From Balanoglossus misakiensis (Eukaryota; Hemichordata), in NCBI GenBank assembly GCA_040954595.2, contig CM082581.2, positions 8,866,001 to 8,930,000 of the forward strand: a stretch of DNA of 64,000 nucleotides, in the 5' to 3' direction. Positions 48,689 to 61,416 of this stretch are shown here, piece by piece. Position 1 is the first letter of the stretch. The number at the start of each line of letters is the position of its first letter. The position numbers and the translations under genes are program-made. Under the pieces are notes generated by a model. It was not told where the DNA came from. It saw only the letters and a program-made list of their open reading frames with translations, and did no database searches.

Positions 48689-50662
48689 GTAAGAAACAAA
48701 CAATTCCCCGGATGATGCTAATGAACGGGAAATGGTTACTGAAGCACCATTTGGGAGGGCTGACAAGGTCGGGTGTACCCTCTAGTGGGGATTTAATACT
48801 GGCTCCGGTGAAAATAGATGTGCAGCAGCTTAAAAGACTCAACTTCCGCCGTATGAAAGTCCCGCCACAAACCATGCATATCTGCGAGCAGGCATGTTAG
48901 AAAGACGTCGACAGACAGACGGAATAATATTTATGACGAAGAAAACAAATCAGTAAAACAACTATTTCAAGTCCTTTCACGGAATCTGAATAAAGATAGG
49001 TCATACTATAAAAGAGCTACTTAATCCCAGTGGGATTGACAGGAATTTCGCCGACTTCAAACAATATCAACTTGAAATCTGCCTTTCGGTAAATACAACA
49101 ATACTGCTCCCAGTAAAGCATAACCAGGGAGCATATCTACTCTGCAGGGTCAAAGGGTCTTGACATTGAAGAGTCTTGGGGATGTTTTCGCGACCACATT
49201 AGCATGTGGATTGACAGCAATTTCAAGTGCTAGACGATATTTTGAACTTATTTCGTAAACATTAGTTTCTGACCACACATGAGCACTGCCACAAATCATG
49301 GAGTTAGAGAGATGTGATCTGTCGGTGATCTGTCATACTTGAAACTCATATTATGCACATGTCCAGAGGAAACTGACACTGTCCCTGCCGACATTCTCTT
49401 GCTTCCCTGTATTATTTATGTGTACTTATACATGACTATGGGCATCAATACATTACAGTGTTATAAACATTCATGACGATCATTCACATGGGCGCTACAT
49501 GCCAAGGAAAAACAACAATGTCAATATACAGAACAGTAACCCATTTTCAGTTGATTATACACTGTGGTGGAGAATCAACATCTGATATACATCGCAAAGA
49601 TTTTGGTTTCCCTTGTTGCTGTAAGTTTAACATTAATTGTGGGCACGTGAAAAACTGTTCACTCAAACTTAACTTATGTACTTTATTCATGTATTCTATC
49701 GTTTACGATCAAAACATAAATCTGGATTCGTCAGCAGTACATGCAGCACAAAACAACACGACGCGACGCAACACAACGCAACTTAAGGCAACACAAAAAA
49801 AACTGCATATGACCCACTATTTTCAACATGTAGCACAAGCAACTATTCAAACCTTTGTACAGTATAGGAGATTTACATACACCTCGCAGCTAAGCAAAAA
49901 GAGTCGAATAGCAATGCCATTTAAGGTCAGGAGGGACTCTCCGCTTCGTGAGCCGTTAAAACGATGCCAACACGAAACATTAAAAACATCAGCATCAACT
50001 GTGTTCCAGTGAGACCGATACACGAATGTTGTTTTGTGTCTGTCGACTTTCATTTTAGCGCCATTCCTAAGAACCACATGGCTATTTTGATTTTTTTAAA
50101 TCGTCGAAATGAAAAGGGAACCCATCGAAGAACACTAGCAGACACAACTTTCTACGGAAGAAAAAAATCTCTAAACCCGAATGAACCATGATTAGACACC
50201 TTAAGACACGCAGTCTCCGTGGTTTCTATGGTAATATCCTGTTTATATAATAATGTGCTTTGTACTATATTCTATTTTAAAACCGTGTTTCACTCTCTGC
50301 ACCACCTGTTAGACCGCAATTCCGACATTTCCAATGCAAAACTCATTACTCGTCCGTTTCAATAACCTCGACTGAACATTTACACCGGAAATTGATTTTA
50401 GAGGCACCAAAGCATCTATTTTAGTAAATAATTAGGCCTTTGGGCTTTGGTAAGGTTCTAACCGCTAAACACACCAACTCATCTCAATTATCGATCTGAG
50501 AACAGCTTGTCAAACCTTTTGTTCATTGTCGTTTTTTTCACGACGGTGACCCTACAGCCAGCATTGGCAAAATGTATAAAACTCAACAGATATTTCACTG
50601 ATACAGAGGAATATTGAATATGAATATATCGAATATTTTCCTTTTGCTTTGTATTGACAAAA

Positions 50663-50730
50663 CATCCATCCATCCACCCATCTATTCATTCATACGTTGT
50701 CTCATTCACTAATTCCTTCATTCATATGTA
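50663..50730. repeat. CATC/CATT-type simple repeat
   Basis: Imperfect tetranucleotide run (CATCCATCCATCCACC then ATTCATTCAT). Confidence 0.7.
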
Positions 50731-53700
50731 TGACGGAAAGCAGACAACCTTAAGATGGGCCTAAATTACTGTTAATGTTAGTGTGAAAAATACATCTGTC
50801 TTCGACGCCAAAATTGTTAGGCGGGGTGGAAGGGGGCTTATGACTAAAAATAACAAAGTTGCAGTTAGCATTTAAAACTCACCTATGTGGTTCAAATTTT
50901 CGGTAGGACCCAAACTTTCATTTGTTAAACTGAAAAAAAAACAACAACATCAAATTGAAATTAGTCTGATGGCCTACATGATTTTTTAATCACTGGTATA
51001 GGTAGCTGATCCAGGTAATAAGAACATGAGATGTGATTAATATGTTAGCTGGAGGTGATAGTTACTCTATAACCACCCATCAATGGTCAAAGTCAGACAA
51101 AATAGTATCAATAAGAAGTATAATAATTTTGGAACAATATGAATGCGTTAACATCCACGAGTGCGCATCTTGATCCAAAGTTGTCAAGAGCATCTCTGCT
51201 CAGCAATAGTGAGCACATGTTTCAAAACATTTAGCCCTGCTTTCAGGGTTTTACTTCAACCTTCCGTAATCAGTGAAATAATCATGGTATTTCGTGCGTT
51301 GTTTCCATCTCATTTGGCCACAATCTGGCTGCGTCGTAAAATGACGAAAAATCAGCATTGTGCAGAGAAAGAACCTGATGGCAGCCATTCTAGATATCAG
51401 GAAAGGTTTGTCAAATTTGTAAACAAACTGGGAGGCAGCCATTATTTTAGTTTAATACTAACACAGAGAAAACATAACTCTGTGACACTCATAACAGTAG
51501 TATATACTTGAACATCTAAGTCGTAAAAAAATTCTAACATAGTTTGCTAAAGGCAACTTTGTCCCCAAGGCGCGTACTACCTAAAGACATGGCAAGTGAC
51601 AAATCAGAGCAAGAGGTAACGTCTGTGCATTTACATTTTAATAGAAGGACAGCAAGTGTTTGTTACATCACACAGCTACTAATGGGTCTACAGCTGCAGA
51701 TGTGTAAATTGTTCATTTCTTTTGAGAAAGTTTCAATGGGTGTCTCCAAGGTGTCTTCTTACTGTGGGACACAGCTGTCTTAATAAAGTGTTCCCCATAA
51801 CGTGTCACACTATCGTCATATAGACCTATTTATATTCCCGTTTGCCCCTGGAGTGAAATGTTTTTGATGAAGGACAAGCAGGTGACGAAGCAATTCCGAA
51901 GGCAACTGATGTTAAAATCACTTCCATCATCAGTCGATATGTGAATAGTTTAATTCCCTGTGCTACTGCGACTATTTCAAAATTTTTCTGTTGTTGTACA
52001 TTGTATGATAGCAGTACATGTACATGCTCGCTTGACGTATTCCTCGAGTTGGCGGTTTTCATAGAGGAGCTTGTGAGATGACTTTGAAGGGAAAGTAAGT
52101 GTTAGGCTACGCCATTATCTGACTGCTGTGATCTGAACTGTATTCAACAAATGATGTCAGTGAAAATTGCTCGTACTCATAAATTATACGTCGATCGATA
52201 CCTATTACAACATTGTTCAACATGATTGATTTGATGGGAAAGCGCGGCAGACTATTTTATTGATGAGGTCAACGCAAACACCTATGACGTAATACAACCA
52301 AACGTACACGTAATCAATGATGATCGCTGGTTGAAAGTAAGAATGCAAGTGACAGACATTCAATGTGATTCACACGTGATGACCCAGATAATACCTCACT
52401 GATTTTCCATCCATCAATGTGGTTTCCATGAACTTCTTATCACTTCTGGTAAAAAGTACAGCCTTAAACCCTTAATTTGAGTAAAAACTTCTAATTTGCA
52501 GAGTTTTAACGCTGTAAGTAAAAAATGATCCGCCTAACAGCATTGAACTCTGCGTCATGTCATGAAAAGAGCATTTCCGGAGATCGTTTACAGTTACCAT
52601 GGTAACAACCAATTTAATTGGTCCAAACATAGCTATTCCTGGAAGGCATTTAACCGGACAAGCCGGGGATGAATCTTCAATTTCATCATATTCAGCACTA
52701 ATTCAAGATCCGTAGCTGGTAGCTATGTGGTATACATTATGAAAGTTGTCAATGCCCGAAACTGTTGGAAAACCAGAAAAAAATTTCATAACCCTGTTCT
52801 TGCAGACTAGACAAACTGCATAATATAACTTAATATTAATTACATTATCAATGGACACCTTTACAGATCAAAACACTGACTTATTTTATAGCTACATCAC
52901 AGGTCGCCTTGATTGACCGTGGAAATTTTTTTTTAGTCATCCACTGTCATAGAACACCTCCCTGTTATAGGAATACCTACATCACATGCGGTGAGCATAA
53001 AATTCACTTTCTATTTGGAAATCATTGGTGATTTAATATGATGGGTGTGACATGAGATACGAAGAATGTATTACATTTCAATCCATGCTGCCTAGTTTGT
53101 ATCCATTATCTAATTCATATTTCACAACTCTTGAAACTTAAGACAAACAGGATGTCACTTTCGCGGTAAACAATGAGATTTGTTAGGACAATAATATTTT
53201 CTGCAACATGCAACGTAATGTCACTTTGCCCAATTTGTGTATATATTTTCCAAAGGCATTACATATCATGACGTCGTCACAGGAAAGATGTTGATCATTT
53301 AGAGTTTGATTCGGAAGAAGAATGTGCACACATGAGGAAAGAGAGGATGTTGGCGTAGGAAATAATTGCACCGATGAGGATAATGTGCTCTAAACTGCGC
53401 ATGTTTTAAGCGAACTCCGGTGTACGGAAAGTAAAAACACTTTTTATCGGCACAGATTTGTCCACATCCTGTAATTGTCAGGAATAATGGCCCTTTCAAT
53501 TGTCGATGTTATCTTCTGGTACAGATGCAAACCCAGATCAACTCCATCAGAGAAGTCATGGCTGCACATTTTTGAGTACAGCTATGCAGGTTGCCTAGAA
53601 CCTAGCCGTATTAGTTTTGGAAGCAAAGCGGACAAAATACGACTAGATACTAGGCTACTATGCAGACAGGCTATGTATGTTCATCTCATTTATAGCACGA

Positions 53701-55262
53701 TTGAGAGAGAAAGCCGATAGATTCTTGTGAGACAAAAACTAATATCGGTTGATCAAAAAGACTCGCACATAAACTAGCTAGGTTATAAAACAGTTTTAAA
53801 ACGATAGAAGCGTTAAATTTCATACAAACGTGATTGATGGATATTTTTCATTTTCACACATGACTGGTACGACGTTTTACACAATAATGTATTTTTCCTC
53901 CGGAGGGTGGTGAATGATTTCTGTTGATGGATCATAATTCCCAGGTAACAGAAGACGCTGTCTTATTGATTTATGGAAAAGTTGTCTGCCAGAAAAAGTG
54001 TAAATGCCAGAATACATTTCAGATCTATATTTGCCAACTCTTTTAACATGTAGCTACTGTTATATCAATATTCTGAACGCGTCATAAATGTATACTTCAA
54101 GCATCTTTAAAAATGATAAAGTCGCGTTATTTTTGTCACCAAGTTCTTGCCCACGAACAAGGAATAGCAAATTAGATCAAGGCTGATATATCATGGTACA
54201 CAATTTCCGCTGGTACTTATATGAAAGCAGGACAAAGCCACAAAGCAGAAATAAAAATGAATGTAATAATTCACCAAAAATAGTAAATATTTGCAGTATT
54301 GTTTACTTTTTAAGACAATGAGTGACATGCACTTCTTGCTTGCATATGTTACATGCTACAAACACAACATTTTGATCATTTTCAGTCAGTGAACTTGTAT
54401 CTGATATGCAATTGCCATACTAGACAACCCTGGTTCTTGTGTGAGTGTGTGAGAAACTATTGATGCTCTCCATTCAGTAATTACTCTACTCAACACGGAT
54501 ATACACTGACATATTGGAAAGGTTTTAGCCATCAATTGCAATGTCTCATGCAATCAAAACTGCACAACGTACAGAAAAGGGTCACATTACACTAACCTCA
54601 GACAGAATGGGTCAAAACTACCTGTACTACAGTCAGAATATAAAGTAGAGTAACAGAGATCATAACAACGTCAATGTGGAGTGACGTGAACAAAAACCAA
54701 CAACAAAGGAAATGTGGAACTTTTGATAACAATCTGTGGCTGAGAAAATTACCTAGATTCTGCAGCCTTATTTTTCAGAAATAGTATTTCGCTCCAGGGT
54801 GCCCAGTTCAATAACGCGAATCAGAGAGTCTGTGTGGAAGAGCGATCTATACTTCACATGCGTCACTCCCTCTAACATGTTGACATGCATCCACTGAAGA
54901 CGCCTTCGATCAATTTCAAAATTGATTCTAATTAGACTGAATATTTCTTTAGCAGAACTTTCTTCAGGAGAAGAAGGTGTAATGTGCGCGAACACCTTGA
55001 TAGAACCGATTGAATATACCTCACCAATGAAAGATTTCACCAATGACAAATTGCTGGCCAATTACATTTGCCATCAATTTTCTTTTGCAGAGAATCAAGA
55101 AAATGATACAGATACCCAATTGCCAGAAAAAATGACATTGAATAAATCGTAGACTGAAAAGTTTAGTCTCAATGCCAAATATGAGGAATTTGAAAGTTAA
55201 ATGTTGGTTTGAAATGACAGGCACTCCTAACAGTGTTACCGGTAATAAAGATTGGTAGTGAC

Positions 55263-55293
55263 AATGATGATGATGACAATGATTATGATGATG
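55263..55293. repeat. Imperfect (ATG)n repeat
   Basis: ATGATGATG with ACA and TT interruptions, about ten units. Confidence 0.75.
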
Positions 55294-57018
55294 TCCTCTT
55301 GCACAGACAATATCAATGATGATTGAACCCTGACACACTAACTTGAGAGACCAGTCCGCATCTTGGTAATTAATGTAAACATTAAAACGAAACGGTACGA
55401 CAGTTTAACGCTATGAAATTATTTCTGTGTATTGGACTGTCGACATGTGAAGAAGTGTTAATTTGAAAGTATCCTTCCTGATTAGGTCTCCTGCTTACTC
55501 TGCTGTGACTTATCAAAGTCTTCTCTCGCTTCCCTAATATTAATTGATTTTGAAAGTGAATCCAAGACGGATGTCAACCGAAAACAGTTTCAGGCGTAAC
55601 CCAACGCCGCATCTACTTGCCACAGACAAAATCAGCCATCTCTCTTGGGGAGATATAGTCTTATTATCGCAGAAGATGGTAATTGAAAGAGATAGCTTCA
55701 AGTCGCGAACCGAGTTCTTTAATTTAAATACTCTATTTGAGACAGAAATAAAGTGATCTTTTTCACGGCGAGATTCCTTCTTCGGAGCCGTACCAGAATG
55801 TGTTTTGTGGTAAAGATGTTCTATTCCCTTAGGCAATCGGTTATCCATCTGAAGAAGTGTAAAAGTGCTGAATTAACTGGTATGCACTGAGCTATATAGC
55901 CATCCAGGCTGAGTAATTGAGATCCAGAAATATACGAAAAGTAGGTATCGTCTATCTTGTCAGCTCAGCATGCCATTACACGATAAAAGGTCGTTTCAGT
56001 TCACACGGTTTCCCCATGTGAACTGCTGTGGCAAAGAGAAAAGTTAACAAATCTGTCCGCTCTGCATCTATATGAAAAGAAATGAATGGCTGCACAATCT
56101 GTCGGAATGGATATGCATGAGACGTACGTTTGGGAGAAAAGTTGGATGTCTCTAAGATGAAAGTTTCTCCTCATTTGGAGATTTGTTCCTTACAGAAAAT
56201 AAAATCAGCACAACGACAAGCCAATTATGGCATCTGCAATGTTTTGTTTCCACAATTGGGATTACAAGATGTTAACCCATTTTTTGAAGAATTCCAAAAC
56301 TTCTGGGTCTCCCATGGTTGAAACATAGGCTCAGCAAGCCACCCTCCAGGGCAGAAGTTTGCAATGGCACAGACGTGAAAAAGTCGAAACAGTGTGGGAA
56401 AGTGTGAAAACCAGGATCAACATCACTCCCCATGAGACCAAGATGCTCAGCAGTCTATGCTTTGTTGACAAATGAATATCTGACCAAGATGTACATGGCC
56501 ACTGAAGCAATTTTAGACTCCAATTTTGTTTTTCCTAGCTCATTGTGAAACGTGACACCGGTGTAATATCATGTTGATATACGTAGTCTTTTAATAAGTT
56601 ACGACGGAAATATTTCTTCTGTCTATATTAGCAGCGCCCTATGACTTCTACTATTTTGTCATACCTCTTTGCTAGGGGAGAGGGGGGAGGAAGGGACAGA
56701 GGGTTGAGGGAGCGAAGAAAGCAAATTATTTTAAAGGCACAATATTTACTGTCAGTAGTGTAATTCTATCTGAAGACAAAAAATAATATCCTTCAAAACA
56801 TAAACAGACTAACAGCAAATGTTTCCATGTGTTGGATTGGAGATGTACTGCGTGATCCAGTAACCATGACAACATGACATATCAGCTGTCCCAGTCTCTG
56901 AACACAGAAGACTGCATTAAGCAGAGATGAGTTGTTGGTCCACACAGTTGTGCTATCACCATTTGGATAAACGTGTTGGTATGTGCCCCAGAGATTACCC
57001 TTTATGTTATGAGGATTA

Positions 57019-57511
57019 GGGATGGACCATTTGATTACCTGGGGGGGGGGGGGAGGGGATCATGAGGATTTTTTAAATAAAAGTCTCCAAGGGGACACCC
57101 TTGAAAAACTCGCCACATTGAAAATTGGTTTATAAAAAAAATATCAAGCAGAGGGATTTCATAAATCATAATTATATAAAAATCAGGAAATGACAATATT
57201 CCAACTTTTGAGTAGTATCTACCTTGATCCAAGCTGATCCCAGCTGACAGAGCAAAAATAGCTTCTGCATGGGCAAACTTCTCAGACGAAACCCACCAAT
57301 GTACAAGTCTTTCACAAATCCAGGTTCTATAATAAGGGATTAAAAACACACAAAAAAGAAATTGTAGTGTTTTAAAATAGGTAAGAGTAAGCTGAGGGGA
57401 AAGTTTGCATGAAAAAAGCTGCCAAAATTCATAGGTTTAAAAAAAGATTTGTAGGAGATGCTGGATCAGAAAATCTTCCCGACCCCCCGAGGACATGAAA
57501 TGGTCCACTCC
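57019..57511. mobile_element. MITE, PIF/Harbinger-like (493 bp, TTA target duplication)
   Basis: Left end GGGATGGACCATTTGATTAC, then a G-run; the right end reverse-complements to GGAGTGGACCATTTCATGTC, then a G-run. The two inverted ends agree at most of about 29 positions, with TGGACCATTT identical. Both flanks are TTA (57016-57018 and 57512-57514), the TWA duplication typical of PIF/Harbinger elements. No transposase frame is present, so it would be non-autonomous. The left G-run is 13 or more bases. Confidence 0.75.
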
Positions 57512-57989
57512 TTACTTCCATCAAAAATCCGCCGACTCTCAAATGGCAAATACATCCTGCGGCTTCGAATCCTCCACACTTTTATCACTTTTTAATTATT
57601 AAAGAGCACGCATGACAGCGGCATGGGTCCTGAAATGTCAATGCACCCCCACCACTTCAGGTTATTATTGACAGTCTTTGTCATGATATGAGCTCCGATG
57701 CGGACTGTGGCTTTGTGTGAATCTTTAAAAGCTGTGACATTGCAGATAGTGGCAGTGCCAATGGTTGAACTGATAATCCCTGAATACAGAAGACTCCTAC
57801 ATATTCCCTCAGACTGCTGGCCACTTTTCAGACATTTATAGAAACTCTTTCGCTATCATCATTTTTGTCAAACAATGCCCGGGAGCTTGCTGTATGCAGA
57901 TCTTTGACTCCCCCTTAGCTTGATTTTTGTTTCCCCAATCCTGATTTTCTTTCACTTGAATTTGTTGACTCGATCCAAGACAATCACAG

Positions 57990-58650
57990 GTCATTTTCAT
58001 GGCTGCCTTGTAGCCACTTGACTTACTGGTGCTAACCATCAGGTTTCTGAGATCCATGAAGCTTAATGCTGCTGTTTCATAACTACTCCTCTGAGCCATC
58101 TACCAGCTCCCTGACTTGTAGCTAATTACCAAGTTCTCTGGCTTTCTTGGTGATCACCAGATTCTGCAACTTCCCAAAGGCCCATGAAATCATCAACTCC
58201 CCGATATCCTTGAGCTACACATTACACTTACTGACTTCCTTGAAGCAATTTATTACCTGCCTGTCTGCATGGCCTCCTTGCTGCTAATTAGCAGCTGTCT
58301 CTTTTAAGCTTAATGACAGTCCCTTGATTTCTCTGCAGCTTATTGGTACTTCTCTAACTTTTCAGGACAAGTGGGGCACATCATCAGTTCTGCCATGCAT
58401 ATGTTTCCTGCTTGACCTCTAGGGGAAAAAATAGTAACCAACAGAATTCATTAGAGATAATTTAATAGAAGCTTTCTGAGCTCATTATCAGATTTTGAAC
58501 CTGCTTCAAAATAATAAATGGTTCTTTTTATTCTTTTGACCTGATTAGCAGCCTTATACATGTACCTTCCAAGAGAGAAGTAGATCTTAATTAGGTCTCA
58601 ACTTCCTTGGGAATTATTATCAACTTTCTGACATTGAAGAGTTAATTGAC
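57990..58650. repeat. Degenerate tandem repeat, unit about 28-31 bp
   Basis: Successive segments share the pattern TTYCTGACTTCCTTGAAGC and then TAATTACCA-like text, for example near 58020-58080, 58105-58165, 58228-58256, 58322-58351 and 58605-58650. Copies are diverged and spacing is uneven, so boundaries are approximate. No protein-coding periodicity is recognised. Confidence 0.45.
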
Positions 58651-59194
58651 AATTGACAAAATAATATGAAAAATAAATAAATCAAAAATAACAATAACTC
58701 AGAAATAACAATGTAAAATAAGGAAGAAATGGAACGGAAATGACAATCCATCACAAATATTCACTGTTATGCAAATGGTGCTGATATCGCATATTCCTTG
58801 TGTCAGGTTTGAATGAAATCAGCATAAACACAGAGAAGCAGTGTTCTGCAACAGAGGGATATGTTTGTAGTGAGGACTCATTCTCCATAGTTCCCACAAG
58901 CGATGAGAAGTGAGCTGTTCATACACAGTGGAGTCATTAAGCAGACACATCTTTCATTAACCGCAGTTGTTAATTACATGTACACACAAACCTGCGGAGG
59001 ATAAATTCTATGGTGCAAGCGTATCTATGGTACTTCTGCATCAGTTTGCGAGATAAGTATCCTTCAGGCGGCCTGCTTGCTTTTCTTTGTGGGCCTAAAA
59101 GGCATAATTCACAGATTGCCTTCGCTGGGCCTTGGTATAACTGTTTCATTCCAGCATTTCTGGTCATGGATTGATCAGATTCAGTCTTTACAGC

Positions 59195-59289
59195 TCAATG
59201 ACTGTGTTTACCGTACTGTATGATGACAGGTCTGCCTTTCAATTTATAACCATTCAGCATCTCCAGTGCTTTGCCAGCTGTCTCAGCAC
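59195..59289 (-). CDS. RBM41: RBM41-like last coding exon: end of the RRM and stop
   Basis: 95 bases from acceptor CTTAG to TGA. It encodes the second helix and fourth strand of the RRM (AGKALEMLNGYKLKGRPVII). An open frame continues upstream through the acceptor into the intron, but the RRM alignment fixes the boundary at 59289. Confidence 0.86.
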
Positions 59290-61416
59290 CTAAGGGACCA
59301 TCAAGAAAAACAATTATTAGGTCTCTCAAAGCTGAAGGGTTGTGTTTAACATCAGACCAGGATTGTACATTAAGGGCATTTTTATACCCACTCATGTTTG
59401 CCAATGTAAGTGTGTGTCATAGATTTCTATTGCGTGATTAAAATGTGACATTGTTTTCCAACATGAACTGAGTGTTGGTTGATGAGGCCAGAAGTTATGA
59501 ACTTCTTTTTATTTTTTATTTCTAATTTTTTATTCCATTACAAACAAGATATTCAGTAGACTTTTTTTCATAACGCAACATAATGGATTGGATAATGCAT
59601 TTCTGAATTTGTAGAAAAATAAACCACCCTGTACTGTGTTAGATGAAATGTCTTCTTGCAGTCAATGATTACACAGTTACATCAGAGATGGCTCCGGGAT
59701 TACATTGTGAGATATTAATGTGAATGTTTAAAAACTAAACACCCATTAATCTGGAATTTTACAATACACGTTAAAGTAAAAAGCATTTCAATTTTCCAAA
59801 GTTTCAGGTGTTACATGGCAAACATTTTATAGTCCCCCTTTTCGCATCAAGATATCAGTTTCAAAGACCCTTCTTAACTTAAAACCAGCTTGGGCGGCAT
59901 GCTTGCCAATAAATGAACTCTGATGCAAGTTTGGAATTTGCAAGTGCATCCAATAAATTTGATTACTTGTAGGGATCATGAGAATTCGTGTAATACCATG
60001 CATGGATTTCATGGGATTAATAACTGAAGTGCTGGAATGGAAAAAATGTCCAGCTGAACTGCTGTAGGCGAGGTTTTGAAAAGAGAGCTCTAAGAATAGC
60101 AATTACACGATTGTTGGTAATAGTTGCACAAAACTGAGCATTCAGCCATGCTCTTTTTTCCTACAAGATTTTTGTACTGTCTCCTGTAAATTTGCATCAA
60201 CCATCAGGGGGTAAAATACATTCATTCTAATCCATGTTTAAGCTCACACCTACGCCCACTTCCAAACGAATGACTTTTGCACTTTGAACTTCTGTGACAA
60301 TCTGAGAAGGTCCATTGGTAGTTAACCACCACAATCCTGCTGAGTGGTATGACACATGTACACATGTGGAATACTACAGGTGAACCTAAATCAAGTGTTT
60401 TAGCAATAAATGTCATGAATACTGATGTGGTAATCACACGAATATGCTCTATTGAAATCACCAGAAACTAAGACTGTACAATATTTTGATTTGAGTATAA
60501 TGAGTATGAGTATAATGGGACAATGGTGAACAGTAGCAGACATCTAAAATGCAGGGTATAGGCATAACCCTTCCAGCATGACATACTGGTACATCAATCC
60601 TGAGAGATCCAAAGAATCACACTTTTACTGTGGTCCAGACAAATGCATCACAAACACTCACTTTTGTTGCATAAGAAGCATTATGATGTCATTATGCGAA
60701 TCACAAATCTGATTATATTTCCCCAATATTTCTGGTTCACTAGTTTTTAATGTAAGTAAATTAAGTATATTGCCTGGAATGAACCCCCTGGGAAATACAT
60801 CCAAGCGCCATTAGATTGCTAAAATTACCAAATACACGACACCAAAGATTAAACGTGCAAATCGTGACATAAAAGGAAGATTGCTAATAATATAAGATCA
60901 CGGGGAAATAAGTTTCTGATCACGTAGTGACCTAAGAGTTGTATTACGACCTCTAGGTACACATTAATTGAGGATTTAAAAAAAACCCCACCAAACCAGA
61001 TTTGTAAACCCAAGAGTATAATTAAACATGGTAACCTTCACAGAAGACCGGAAAAGTTTTCTGGAAATAGACCTAAAAAATTGCATGCTTAGATGAAATT
61101 TTGTAGTCAATATTACTTTGGGAATACCTGGTGTTGTGAGATACAAGATACAACACCCACACAAAAGAAATGTTAAAAATGATCTCCAAGTTTCCTCGAG
61201 ACTGGTTTAGAAAATATTGAAAAGCAGAGGTTTATGTTGATAAAATTATGTACTGACGATATACTTACAATCGAATGTGACAAATGCTTGGCCTTTCATG
61301 CGACCTGTTAAAAGCCGAAATAAGATTTTGGGTCCCTGGGGTTGCTGGTATCGGATGAACATTGCTATCAGATCAAACTCTGTAACTCCAGGGGGCAGAT
61401 TCTTCAAATACAGCAC
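59195..61416 (-). CDS. RBM41: RBM41-like RNA-binding protein, 3' part (RRM), two coding exons
   Basis: Exons 61416-61269 and 59289-59195 join in phase 1 to encode a C-terminal RRM. The first begins VLYLKNLPPGVTEFDLIAMF (RNP2-type strand) and continues RYQQPQGPKILFRLLTGRM, then KGQAFVTFD (RNP1-type). The second reads CAETAGKALEMLNGYKLKG, then RPVIIQYGKHSH and TGA. The VLYLKNL start, GRMxGQAF core and NGYKLxG end match vertebrate RBM41, a paralog of the U11/U12-65K protein of the minor spliceosome. The exon break before VLYLKNL means an upstream exon must supply the linker and N-terminal region. I could not find it before the right edge. The tail after the RRM is very short compared with human RBM41. 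Gene incomplete in this window. Confidence 0.85.
59290..61268 (-). other. RBM41-like intron
   Basis: About 2 kb between the two RRM exons, AT-rich with no recognised coding sequence or mobile element. Confidence 0.7.
61269..61416 (-). CDS. RBM41: RBM41-like penultimate coding exon: first two-thirds of the RRM
   Basis: 148 bases between an acceptor read as CTATAG on the minus strand and donor GTAAGT. It starts on a codon boundary with Val-Leu-Tyr-Leu-Lys-Asn-Leu and ends after the first base of a Cys codon. Confidence 0.87.

Larger units (their letters stand above)
48900..57018. other. Gene-poor region, no gene recognised
   Basis: No family could be assigned. The longest non-repetitive open frame is 49473-50012 (+, 179 codons), lacking any recognisable motif. 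Overlapping opposite-strand frames occur near 54768-55152 and 55540-55848. Simple repeats are at 50663-50730 and 55263-55293. Confidence 0.45.

Noticed and set aside
54768-55152. Overlapping open frames on both strands (97 and 76 codons)
   Set aside because: Neither shows a known domain or clear splice partners; the two readings cannot both be coding and neither is supported.
55540-55848. Overlapping open frames on both strands (102 and 70 codons)
   Set aside because: No recognisable family; possibly an old transposon fragment, but nothing identifies it.
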